The translations under genes were made by a program, and so were the position numbers. Of a stretch of DNA of 64,000 bases, positions 1 to 7,018 are shown piece by piece. How positions within the stretch are numbered: the first letter of the stretch is position 1; each line of letters opens with the position of its first letter. Source of the DNA: Roseinatronobacter sp. S2 (GTDB taxonomy: Bacteria > Pseudomonadota > Alphaproteobacteria > Rhodobacterales > Rhodobacteraceae); NCBI RefSeq assembly GCF_029581395.1, contig NZ_CP121113.1:1980001-2044000 (forward strand), in the 5' to 3' direction. The notes under the pieces were generated by a model that was not told the origin of the DNA, did no database searches, and worked only from the letters and a program-made list of their open reading frames with translations.

Positions 1-1
1 G

Positions 2-472
2 GCCGAGGAAAGCGCCAAAATCTGGCTGGGGCGCAAATCGGCCTTCGGGGCGATGGGGCAGATCAATGATTACATGTGCCTTGATGGCACGATCCCCGTG
101 TCCAGCCTGCCATTCGTGCTGCGCCGGATTGGCGAGATGTCGCGCGATTACGGGCTGGATGTGGCCAATGTGTTCCATGCCGGGGATGGCAATATGCACC
201 CGCTGATCCTGTTTGATGCCAATAAACCCGGTGATCTGGAACGCTGCGAGGCATTTGGCGCGGATATTTTGAAATTGTGTGTCGAGGTGGGCGGGTGTCT
301 GACCGGCGAACATGGCGTGGGAATCGAAAAGCGCGATCTGATGAGCGTGCAATATACGCCCGCCGACATGGAGGCGCAGATGCGCATCAAGGATGTGTTC
401 GACCCCAAATGGCTGTTAAACCCCGCCAAGGTGTTTCCGCTGGCCTTGAGTGCTGCGCGGCGCGCGGCATAA
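2..472 (+). CDS. glcD: Glycolate oxidase subunit GlcD, C-terminal part
   Basis: This is the C-terminal 156 residues of an FAD-linked oxidase; the frame is open through the left edge, so the gene is cut by the window. GlcD is the FAD subunit that oxidises glycolate to glyoxylate at the membrane. Visible landmarks are HAGDGNMHP and CLTGEHGVG, both typical of the C-terminal FAD-oxidase domain in GlcD and D-lactate dehydrogenase relatives. The assignment to GlcD rather than a D-lactate dehydrogenase rests on the glcE and glcF genes that follow directly. Confidence 0.93.
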   Translation, partial: AEESAKIWLGRKSAFGAMGQINDYMCLDGTIPVSSLPFVLRRIGEMSRDYGLDVANVFHAGDGNMHPLILFDANKPGDLERCEAFGADILKLCVEVGGCLTGEHGVGIEKRDLMSVQYTPADMEAQMRIKDVFDPKWLLNPAKVFPLALSAARRAA

Positions 473-550
473 GCGCCCGCGCCCCGTTTCACCCTTTGAG
501 TATTTTTGGCAAGATGAAGGCTGTTTTGCGCAGCCATGGAGGCCGGTGCC

Positions 551-1651
551 ATGCGCCCTGAAAGTGAACAAGACCTGTCCGAGATGGTGCGCAGCACCGA
601 CGCGCCCTTGCGGGTTCTGGGCGGTGGCACGCGTGATATCGGCAAACCGGTGACTGGGGCCGCGCTGTCGACCGCAGGGTTGTCCGGCATCACGCTTTAC
701 GAGCCGGGCGCATTGACGCTGGTGGCGCGGGCCGGAACCCCGCTGGCGGATGTCACCGCAGCGCTTGCCGCGGAAGGGCAGCGATTGCCGTTCGAGCCGA
801 TGGATATGCGCGCGCTGTTGGGCAAGGGTGGCGTGCCAAGTGTGGGCGGCATGGTGGCCGCCAATGCATCCGGCCCGCGCAGGGTGCAGGCGGGTGCGTG
901 TCGCGACAGTCTGATCGGGGTGCGGTTCGTCGACGGGACGGGGGCTGTTGTCAAGAATGGCGGGCGGGTGATGAAAAATGTCACCGGCTATGATCTGGTC
1001 AAGCTGATGGCGGGCAGTTGGGGCACATTGGGGGTATTGAGCGAATGTTCCTTCAAGCTGCTGCCGGTGCCAGAGGCCGAAGCCACATTGCGCAGCGCGC
1101 CCATGTCCGCGCAGGATGCACACAAGGTGATGTCTGCGGCACTTGGCACCCCCTATGAGGTGTCGGGCGCTGCGCTGGCGCTGGACGGGCATGTGTATTT
1201 GCGGGTTGAAGGGTTCGCGCGGCAGGTCGCCTATCGGTGCGGGCAGTTGCAAGCAACGCTAGGGGGCGCATGGGATATGCTGGATGCACCTGCAAGTGCC
1301 GCGCAATGGCAAACCATCCGTGACGTGCGCGAGTTTGCAGCGCAGGCGGGCGATGTGTGGCGCGTCTCGGTCAAGCCGTCACATGCGGCCGATCTGGTGG
1401 CGCGGGCGGAATGTCCGGTGGTTATGGATTGGGGCGGCGGGTTGTTGTGGATGCTGACACCGGAAGGGACGGATTTGCGCGCGCGCCTTGGGGAATTTGC
1501 AGGGCATGCGACATTGGTGCGGGCATCACAGGCCACACGCGCGCGCATGCCCGTGTTCCCCCCCGAAAGCCCGCCGGTTGCGGCCCTGTCGCAGGCGGTG
1601 CGCATGACATATGATCCGCGCGGGGTTTTGAACCCCGGATTGATGGGCTAG
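551..1651 (+). CDS. glcE: Glycolate oxidase FAD-binding subunit GlcE
   Basis: GlcE is the second FAD_binding_4 subunit of glycolate oxidase. The 366-residue protein opens with a PCMH-type nucleotide-binding segment (RVLGGGTRDIG, then GGMVAANASGPRR and MKNVTGYDLVKLM) and ends in the usual YDPRGVLNPG. An in-frame ATG at 536 exists, but its own GGAGG (538-542) lies 8 bases before the ATG at 551, so I take 551. It sits between glcD and glcF, 10 bases ahead of glcF, in an operon. Confidence 0.93.
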   Translation: MRPESEQDLSEMVRSTDAPLRVLGGGTRDIGKPVTGAALSTAGLSGITLYEPGALTLVARAGTPLADVTAALAAEGQRLPFEPMDMRALLGKGGVPSVGGMVAANASGPRRVQAGACRDSLIGVRFVDGTGAVVKNGGRVMKNVTGYDLVKLMAGSWGTLGVLSECSFKLLPVPEAEATLRSAPMSAQDAHKVMSAALGTPYEVSGAALALDGHVYLRVEGFARQVAYRCGQLQATLGGAWDMLDAPASAAQWQTIRDVREFAAQAGDVWRVSVKPSHAADLVARAECPVVMDWGGGLLWMLTPEGTDLRARLGEFAGHATLVRASQATRARMPVFPPESPPVAALSQAVRMTYDPRGVLNPGLMG

Positions 1652-1661
1652 GGGGCGCGCC

Positions 1662-2957
1662 ATGCAGACAAATTTCACACCCGATCAGTTGCAAGATCCG
1701 GCCATCGCGCGGTCCAACGAGGTGCTGCGCGCCTGTGTCCATTGCGGGTTTTGCACGGCCACCTGTCCCACTTATGCCGTGCTGGGGGACGAATTGGACA
1801 GCCCGCGCGGGCGGATATACCTGATCAAGGACATGCTGGAAAAGGGGCGACCGGCGGATGAAAAGACAGTCAAGCATATTGACCGCTGCCTGTCGTGTCT
1901 GGCGTGTATGACCACCTGCCCGTCGGGGGTGCATTACATGCATCTGGTCGATCATGCGCGCGAGCATATTGAACGCACCTACAAGCGCCCCGTGTCGGAC
2001 CGTGTGCTGCGCTGGGTGCTGGCGCGGATATTGCCCTATCCCACGCGGTTCCGGCTGGCGCTGCTGGGCGCGAAACTGGGCCGGCCATTCGCGCGCTTGA
2101 TGCCCGATGCACGGCTGCGCGCCATGCTGGAGATGGCCCCGAAACACATTCCGCCCGTCAGTCGCAACGATGATCCGCAGGTGTTTTCTGCCGTAGGTCC
2201 CAAAAAGATGCGGGTTGCGCTGATGACGGGCTGCGCGCAGCGCGCGCTGAACACCGACATCAATGATGCCACCATCCGCCTGCTGCGCCGCCATGGTGCA
2301 GAGGTGGTGATTGCGCAGGGGCAGGGGTGTTGCGGCGCGCTGACCCACCATATGGGCAAAACCAGTGAAAGCCACGCGACAGCGGCAAAGAATATCCATG
2401 CCTGGCACGCGGAGATGCAAGGCGACGGGCTGGATGCGATTGTCATCAATACCAGCGGTTGCGGCACCACGGTCAAGGATTATGGCCATATGTTCCGCGA
2501 TGATGCATTGGCCGACAAGGCGCGCGCGGTGGCCGCGATTGCACAGGACGTGTCCGAAGTGCTGATGAAACTGGACCTGCCCGCAGGCAGCAGCCAAGGT
2601 ATGAAAGTTGCCTATCACGCCGCCTGTTCCTTGCAGCACGGCCAGAAGATCAAGACCTTCCCGAAGGATTTGCTGAAACACGCAGGATTCGAGGTGGTGG
2701 AGCCGCGCGACAGCCATTTATGTTGCGGATCGGCGGGCACCTATAACCTGATGCAGCCCGAAATTTCAAAAGACCTGAAATCGCGCAAGGTTGCCACATT
2801 GGAAGCGCGTGCGCCCGATGTGATTGCTGCGGGAAATATCGGCTGCATGATGCAGATCGGGTCTGGCACAGATGTGCCTGTGGTCCACACAGTGGAATTG
2901 CTGGACTGGGCAACAGGCGGACCGATGCCCGCGCAGTTGCAAAAGGATAAGGGCTGA
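1662..2957 (+). CDS. glcF: Glycolate oxidase iron-sulfur subunit GlcF
   Basis: GlcF (431 residues) carries electrons from the GlcD/GlcE flavins toward the quinone pool. Two ferredoxin-type 4Fe-4S motifs are visible: C25, C28, C31, C35 and C76, C79, C82, C86, each closing in CP. The C-terminal half has the two cysteine-rich CCG domains (GCCGALTHHMG near residue 220 and CCGSAGTYNL near 350) expected for this family. It is the last gene of glcDEF, and no clear terminator follows in the 67 bases to the next gene. Confidence 0.95.
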   Translation: MQTNFTPDQLQDPAIARSNEVLRACVHCGFCTATCPTYAVLGDELDSPRGRIYLIKDMLEKGRPADEKTVKHIDRCLSCLACMTTCPSGVHYMHLVDHAREHIERTYKRPVSDRVLRWVLARILPYPTRFRLALLGAKLGRPFARLMPDARLRAMLEMAPKHIPPVSRNDDPQVFSAVGPKKMRVALMTGCAQRALNTDINDATIRLLRRHGAEVVIAQGQGCCGALTHHMGKTSESHATAAKNIHAWHAEMQGDGLDAIVINTSGCGTTVKDYGHMFRDDALADKARAVAAIAQDVSEVLMKLDLPAGSSQGMKVAYHAACSLQHGQKIKTFPKDLLKHAGFEVVEPRDSHLCCGSAGTYNLMQPEISKDLKSRKVATLEARAPDVIAAGNIGCMMQIGSGTDVPVVHTVELLDWATGGPMPAQLQKDKG

Positions 2958-3024
2958 TTGCCATTTTATGGCCATCATGGCATGCGATATTTTCCGCAAA
3001 CGCCCCTGAACCAAAGGCAGACCA

Positions 3025-3861
3025 ATGCGAATTCTGGCCGCGCTGACCGCTATTTTTGCGCTATGCGCCACCCCGCCTGTGCAGGCGCAGACCACCGACA
3101 GCCCGTTGGAAATGCTGGACAGTGGCATGCAGATCTATGGCTGGGAAGGGGTTGGCCGCGTGGATTTCGGCCAAACGGGGTTTTGCACAGGGGCCTTGAT
3201 CAGCGACACCCATGTTCTGACGGCTGCACATTGCCTGTATGACCGCCAGACGGGGGACCGTTTCCGCGATCAGGACATCACCTTTCGGGCAGGGTATCGC
3301 AACGGGCGTGCGGTTGCCGAAGGGCGCGTGCTGCGCACCGCCATTCACCCCGGTTATGACCGTGCGGGTGGTGTGTCGGCGCAAAATATCGCGCATGATC
3401 TGGCGCTGCTGGAACTGACCCACCCGATGCGGGGCTTTGGTGTGGCGGCGTTTGGCGTGCATAGCCAGCCGCGCGCGGGCGAACGGATCGGGGTTGTGTC
3501 CTACGGGCGCGACCGCAGCGAAGCCCCCGCCTTGCAGGAAGCCTGTGATGTGCTGGGACAGGAACGCGACGGTATTCTGGTCATGTCATGCTCGGTCGAT
3601 TTCGGGTCGTCCGGCGCGCCGGTGTTTACCATCACCGACGGGCAGGCGCGCATCGTTTCTGTGGTGTCGGCCAAGGGCGATGCCACACTGGATGGGCGCG
3701 ATGTCGAAGTGTCTTTCGGGGTGACGCTTGGCGCACGGCTGGACCAGTTGCGCGCGGCCCTTGCAGACGGGGACAGGCGGTTTATCCGCGCGCCTGACGC
3801 AAATATGACGGCCCCGCGTGAAATGAGTTCGGGGGGCGGTGCGCGGTTTCTGCGGCCCTGA
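3025..3861 (+). CDS. Secreted trypsin-like serine peptidase
   Basis: This is a 278-residue S1-family peptidase with an N-terminal signal peptide (cleavage likely after VQAQ, residue 22), so it should act in the periplasm or outside. The catalytic triad is readable: H69 in TAAHC, D125 in HDLALL and S196 in FGSSGAP. The last 30 residues, rich in Pro, Gly and Arg, look unstructured. Its substrate is unknown. It is separate from glcDEF and is followed by the promoter and leader region of hsp20. Confidence 0.88.
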   Translation: MRILAALTAIFALCATPPVQAQTTDSPLEMLDSGMQIYGWEGVGRVDFGQTGFCTGALISDTHVLTAAHCLYDRQTGDRFRDQDITFRAGYRNGRAVAEGRVLRTAIHPGYDRAGGVSAQNIAHDLALLELTHPMRGFGVAAFGVHSQPRAGERIGVVSYGRDRSEAPALQEACDVLGQERDGILVMSCSVDFGSSGAPVFTITDGQARIVSVVSAKGDATLDGRDVEVSFGVTLGARLDQLRAALADGDRRFIRAPDANMTAPREMSSGGGARFLRP

Positions 3862-3873
3862 TTTTTGCAGTTT

Positions 3874-3891
3874 CGGGGTCTTGAAACCCCG
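3874..3891 (+). terminator. Short hairpin after the protease gene
   Basis: CGGGGT (3874-3879) and ACCCCG (3886-3891) form a perfect 6-bp stem around CTTGAA. No U-tract follows, so termination is uncertain. The loop also supplies the -35-like CTTGAA of a candidate heat-shock promoter. Confidence 0.3.
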
Positions 3892-3908
3892 CATTTCCAT
3901 TCCCAGAT
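3880..3908 (+). promoter_or_regulatory. Candidate sigma-32 type promoter of hsp20
   Basis: CTTGAA at 3880-3885 is followed after 15 bases by TCCCAGAT at 3901-3908, which partly matches the CCCCAT-like -10 of heat-shock promoters. A start near 3915 would give a leader of about 95 bases, a usual size for a ROSE thermometer. It is inferred by eye only. Confidence 0.35.
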
Positions 3909-3984
3909 CTGAAGCGTCGCAGGGGCCGGTTTTGGACCTGCGGCAAGAGAGCAGCGCCTGTCCATTGGAGGGTGCATAACATAT

Positions 3985-4008
3985 CATCGCTTCACTAAAA
4001 GGAGGATG
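3985..4008 (+). promoter_or_regulatory. ROSE-like RNA thermometer hairpin covering the hsp20 ribosome-binding site
   Basis: CATCGCTTC (3985-3993) pairs with GGAGGATG (4001-4008) across the loop ACTAAAA. The pairing gives eight base pairs including one U-G, with a single unpaired G at 3989. The motif UCGCU opposite the Shine-Dalgarno with a bulged G is the hallmark of the last hairpin of ROSE elements, which keep small heat-shock mRNAs untranslated at low temperature. Upstream helices of the leader were not resolved. Confidence 0.6.
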
Positions 4009-4011
4009 CCT

Positions 4012-4470
4012 ATGCGTCGTTTTGATCCAACCCCACTTTACCGTGCCAGTATCGGTTTCGACCACATGGCCGATCTGCTGGACCGTGTCATGTCCAGTGA
4101 CCTGCAAAACCCCACCTACCCGCCGTATAATATCGAAAGCGTGCAGGAAAATGCCTATCGCATTTCCATTGCCGTGGCGGGTTTCAGCGCCGATGACCTG
4201 AGTGTAGAGGTCAAGGAGAGCGCCCTTCTGGTTGCGGGCCGCAGTCAGGACAATGAAGATGGCCGCCAGTTCCTGCACCGCGGCATTGCCACCCGCGCGT
4301 TTGAGCGCCGCTTCCATCTGGCCGATCATGTGCGGGTCACGGGTGCTGTGCATCAGGACGGAATGCTGCATATCGATCTGGTGCGCGAATTGCCCGAAGC
4401 CCTGAAACCCCGGAAAATTGAAATTCAGGGTGCAGCCCCGCGCCAGATCATGCGCGATAAAGCGGCCTGA
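4012..4470 (+). CDS. Small heat-shock protein, Hsp20/IbpA family
   Basis: This 152-residue holdase chaperone binds unfolding proteins during heat stress. It has an alpha-crystallin domain at about residues 38-140, including the family segment YRISIAVAGFSADDL and a C-terminal strand ending in KPRKIEIQ. The ATG at 4006 touches the GGAGG (4001-4005) with no spacer, so the ATG at 4012, six bases after it, is the better start. The leader contains a ROSE-like hairpin, and a strong terminator follows at 4480-4512. Confidence 0.92.
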   Translation: MRRFDPTPLYRASIGFDHMADLLDRVMSSDLQNPTYPPYNIESVQENAYRISIAVAGFSADDLSVEVKESALLVAGRSQDNEDGRQFLHRGIATRAFERRFHLADHVRVTGAVHQDGMLHIDLVRELPEALKPRKIEIQGAAPRQIMRDKAA

Positions 4471-4479
4471 GGCACGAAA

Positions 4480-4512
4480 TATAAAGGGCGCTCGGAGTGA
4501 GCGCCCTTTATA
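4480..4512. terminator. Strong bidirectional terminator after hsp20
   Basis: TATAAAGGGCGCTC (4480-4493) and GAGCGCCCTTTATA (4499-4512) form a perfect 14-bp stem with the loop GGAGT. The A/T-rich outer bases give a U-rich 3' end in either direction, so it could also end minus-strand transcripts arriving from about 4622. Confidence 0.85.
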
Positions 4513-4621
4513 CAAAATACCATGTTTACTTGTTACCAGAACTTACTGACCAGATACTCGTTATCACACTGACTGCACGGGTTTGCGGCCCATGGCATGG
4601 CGCTTTGCAGGATCTTGCGAC

Positions 4622-4771
4622 CTATGCTGCACCCGACAACAAACAGACCGATGCCTTGGCGTTGCGCCGCGCGCGTTTGGCGCTGCGTGACCAAGGTAGC
4701 GGTGTTTGCGAAGCCTCTGCCTGCGCGATTATACTGCTGATCCAACGTGTGGGTGCTGCTGTCGCCTGCAT
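4622..4771 (-). CDS. Possible 49-residue small protein
   Basis: The minus strand holds ATG at 4771 with the good Shine-Dalgarno AGGAAGG before it and an in-frame TAG at 4622. The predicted peptide begins MQATAAPTRWISSIIAQAEA and has a basic tail (SRSAKRARRNAKA). Its WISSIIAQAEA...LPW pattern resembles short conserved proteins I associate with Rhodobacteraceae, but I cannot name it. A 70-residue frame at 4533-4745 overlaps it and has no comparable start signal. Otherwise I see no gene in 4513-4884. Confidence 0.35.
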   Translation of the reverse strand: MQATAAPTRWISSIIAQAEASQTPLPWSRSAKRARRNAKASVCLLSGAA

Positions 4772-4884
4772 ATGTCGACCTTCCTGCTTGCGTGAACTTC
4801 TTAACCTGTTGTTAGGGAATGCAGGTCAAATCGGGCATGACTTGGGCAGGGTCGTGATGATTGAAGGGCAGTGCGCAAGCTGAT

Positions 4885-5307
4885 TCAGGTTTCGCGAAAT
4901 CCGTCGGGCGGGGAATTCCGGTAATGTGCCAGCCGCGACGCAAGATCGCCAAGATGCAACTCCAGCTTATGCCCGTCAGGGTCCAGAAAATACACCGATT
5001 CCCCCTCGGAGCGGTTCTCTTTCCACTGTCGCGCATTGGACGCAATGCGTTGTGCCAGTGCTGAAAAATCATCCGGCGGGCAGGAAAGCGCAAGATGCGT
5101 GTCATCGGTGCGTGCGTCAGGGTCGCCATGTTCCAGACACAGCCACAACGTGCCCGCATCCAGATAAGCGCCCTGCGCCCATTGCGCGCGCAACTCGCAC
5201 CCCAGCACATCGCAGTAAAACCGCACAGAGCGGGGCAGATCAGCCACCACAAGCGTTACATGGTTCACGCCCGTTATGCGGGCAGGTGCCATCTTAGAAT
5301 CCGTCAC
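4885..5307 (-). CDS. FosA-like fosfomycin thiol transferase (VOC family)
   Basis: This 140-residue glyoxalase-fold protein closely resembles FosA, which opens the fosfomycin epoxide by adding glutathione using Mn2+ and K+. The metal ligands align as H16 (GVNH), H71 (DDTHLAL) and E117 (HKLELHLGD). The loop WKENRSEGES followed by VYFLDPDGH matches the FosA potassium and substrate loop almost exactly. The GTG at 5307 overlaps the dnaB stop region by 14 bases; an ATG at 5292 just after that stop is the alternative start. The gene lies downstream of dnaB on the same strand and is probably co-transcribed. Confidence 0.8.
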   Translation of the reverse strand: MTDSKMAPARITGVNHVTLVVADLPRSVRFYCDVLGCELRAQWAQGAYLDAGTLWLCLEHGDPDARTDDTHLALSCPPDDFSALAQRIASNARQWKENRSEGESVYFLDPDGHKLELHLGDLASRLAHYRNSPPDGFRET

Positions 5308-6775
5308 TGCCCTGTTGCCATGGTTTGATCAGATTGCCGAAACGCGTGAAGCGCCCCTCAAACGACAACTCGACCGTGCCGATTGGGCCGTGGCGCTGCT
5401 TGCCAATGACGACTTCGGCCTTGCCGTGGACAGTTTCCATCTTGGCCTGCCATGCGGCCATCTTTTCCAGCTCGTCATCGCTGGGTTTTTCGCGTTCGCG
5501 GTAATATTCATCGCGGTACACGAACATCACCACATCCGCATCTTGTTCAATGGACCCTGATTCGCGCAGGTCCGAAAGTTGCGGGCGTTTGTCTTCGCGG
5601 CTTTCAACCTGGCGCGACAGCTGCGACAGCGCGATGACGGGGATGTTCAGTTCCTTGGCAATGGCTTTCAGCCCTTGGGTAATCTCTGACACCTCCTGCA
5701 CGCGGCTTTCCTTGGATGTGCCGCGCAGCAGTTGCAGGTAATCCACCATCAGCACATCCAGCCCATGCGTGCGCTTCAGCCGCCGCGCGCGGGCGGCCAC
5801 CTGCGCAATCGGCAGGGCGGGAGTGTCGTCGATATAAAGCGGGCAGGCTTCCAGTGACTTGGCGGCCTCAACAAAGCGGCGGAATTCTTCTTCGGTCATG
5901 TCGCCACGGCGTATCTGTTCGCTGGGCACCTCGGACGCTTCCGACAGAATACGCGCGGCCAGCTGCTCGGCGCTCATTTCCAGACTGTAGAAGCCCACGA
6001 CACCGCCCTGAACGGCCCCTTCGGACCCGTCAGGTTTTTGCCCGCGCTTATAGGCTTTGGCGATGTTGAAGGCGATATTCGTCGCAAGCGATGTTTTCCC
6101 CATCGACGGGCGACCGGCCAGAATAATCAGGTCCGACGGGTGCAGCCCGCCCAGCTTTTTGTCCAGATCAATCAATCCGGTGGAAATACCTGCAAGCCCG
6201 CCATCGCGCTGATAGGCGGCATTGGCGATATTCACGGCTTCCGTCACCGCCTTCAGAAAACTTTGGAACCCGCGTTCGGCCACACCCTGTTCGGCCAGTT
6301 TATACAGCCGCTGTTCGGCCTCGATGATCTGTTCTTTTGGTTCAGACGCAACATCCATCTGGGATGCGCGCGCCGAAATATCCTGCCCCAGCCGGATCAG
6401 GTCGCGCCGCACCGCCAGTTCATAGATCATCTGCGCATAATCGCGCGCCGCATAGGCCGAAATCGCCGCCGCCGCCAGACGCGCCAGATAGGCCGGACCG
6501 CCCAGTTCCTTCAGCCCTTCATCATCTTCCATGAAGGCCTTGATCGTCACCGGACTGGCCAGCGCGTTTTTCAAAATACGCGCCGCCGCGATTTCAAAAA
6601 TACGCTGATGCACCGGATCAAAGAAATGCGCAGGCTTTACCAGTGTCGAAATCCGGTCATACACATCGTTATTGACCAGAATTGCCCCAAGAAGCTGTTG
6701 TTCGGCTTCTATATTATGGGGCATTGTGTCAGGGGTCGCTGTGTCCCCCGACCGGATCGTTGTGATCTCGTTCAT
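5294..6775 (-). CDS. dnaB: Replicative DNA helicase DnaB
   Basis: DnaB (493 residues) is the hexameric helicase that unwinds DNA at the replication fork and recruits primase. The N-terminal domain (PHNIEAEQQLLGAIL near residue 19) is followed by the RecA-like ATPase with Walker A GRPSMGKT (221-228), a DYLQLL Walker B, and the SQLSRQVESR and LRESGSIEQDADVVMF motifs. Length is normal. It is transcribed away from hisS across a 243-base intergenic region that contains a perfect DnaA-box sequence. Confidence 0.97.
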   Translation of the reverse strand: MNEITTIRSGDTATPDTMPHNIEAEQQLLGAILVNNDVYDRISTLVKPAHFFDPVHQRIFEIAAARILKNALASPVTIKAFMEDDEGLKELGGPAYLARLAAAAISAYAARDYAQMIYELAVRRDLIRLGQDISARASQMDVASEPKEQIIEAEQRLYKLAEQGVAERGFQSFLKAVTEAVNIANAAYQRDGGLAGISTGLIDLDKKLGGLHPSDLIILAGRPSMGKTSLATNIAFNIAKAYKRGQKPDGSEGAVQGGVVGFYSLEMSAEQLAARILSEASEVPSEQIRRGDMTEEEFRRFVEAAKSLEACPLYIDDTPALPIAQVAARARRLKRTHGLDVLMVDYLQLLRGTSKESRVQEVSEITQGLKAIAKELNIPVIALSQLSRQVESREDKRPQLSDLRESGSIEQDADVVMFVYRDEYYREREKPSDDELEKMAAWQAKMETVHGKAEVVIGKQRHGPIGTVELSFEGRFTRFGNLIKPWQQGSDGF

Positions 6776-6864
6776 GCCTGTTACCGCCAGTGTCCATGCT
6801 CAATAGCGCATACACTAGCAGGATTCGGGCCTGATGCGCAAATTGTATAAGCCTGTGCATGGTC

Positions 6865-6873
6865 TGTGGATAA
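6865..6873 (-). promoter_or_regulatory. DnaA-box sequence between dnaB and hisS
   Basis: TGTGGATAA at 6865-6873 is the reverse complement of TTATCCACA, the high-affinity DnaA box. It lies 90 bases upstream of the dnaB start. Only one clear box is present, so this is not an origin; regulation of dnaB by DnaA is an inference. Confidence 0.4.
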
Positions 6874-7018
6874 GCGTGATGTGGTGGTTGCGCGAATATA
6901 CGCCGCAATATCTGGTGGTTGCGGGGTGGATTGGGCTGTGCGCGGATGATGTGCCCGCTCTTGCCCCTTCCCGCCCCTTGGGCTAAGGCCAAGCCGACCC
7001 TGACAGGAGTGTCCGATC

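Noticed and set aside
1422..2717. 431-codon minus-strand frame over glcE and glcF
   Set aside because: It lies opposite two well-recognised genes and has shadow-like composition.
4533..4745. 70-codon minus-strand frame
   Set aside because: No ribosome-binding site; it overlaps the better-supported 49-codon frame.
4497..4883. 128-codon plus-strand frame after hsp20
   Set aside because: It begins inside the hsp20 terminator and its sequence has no domain.
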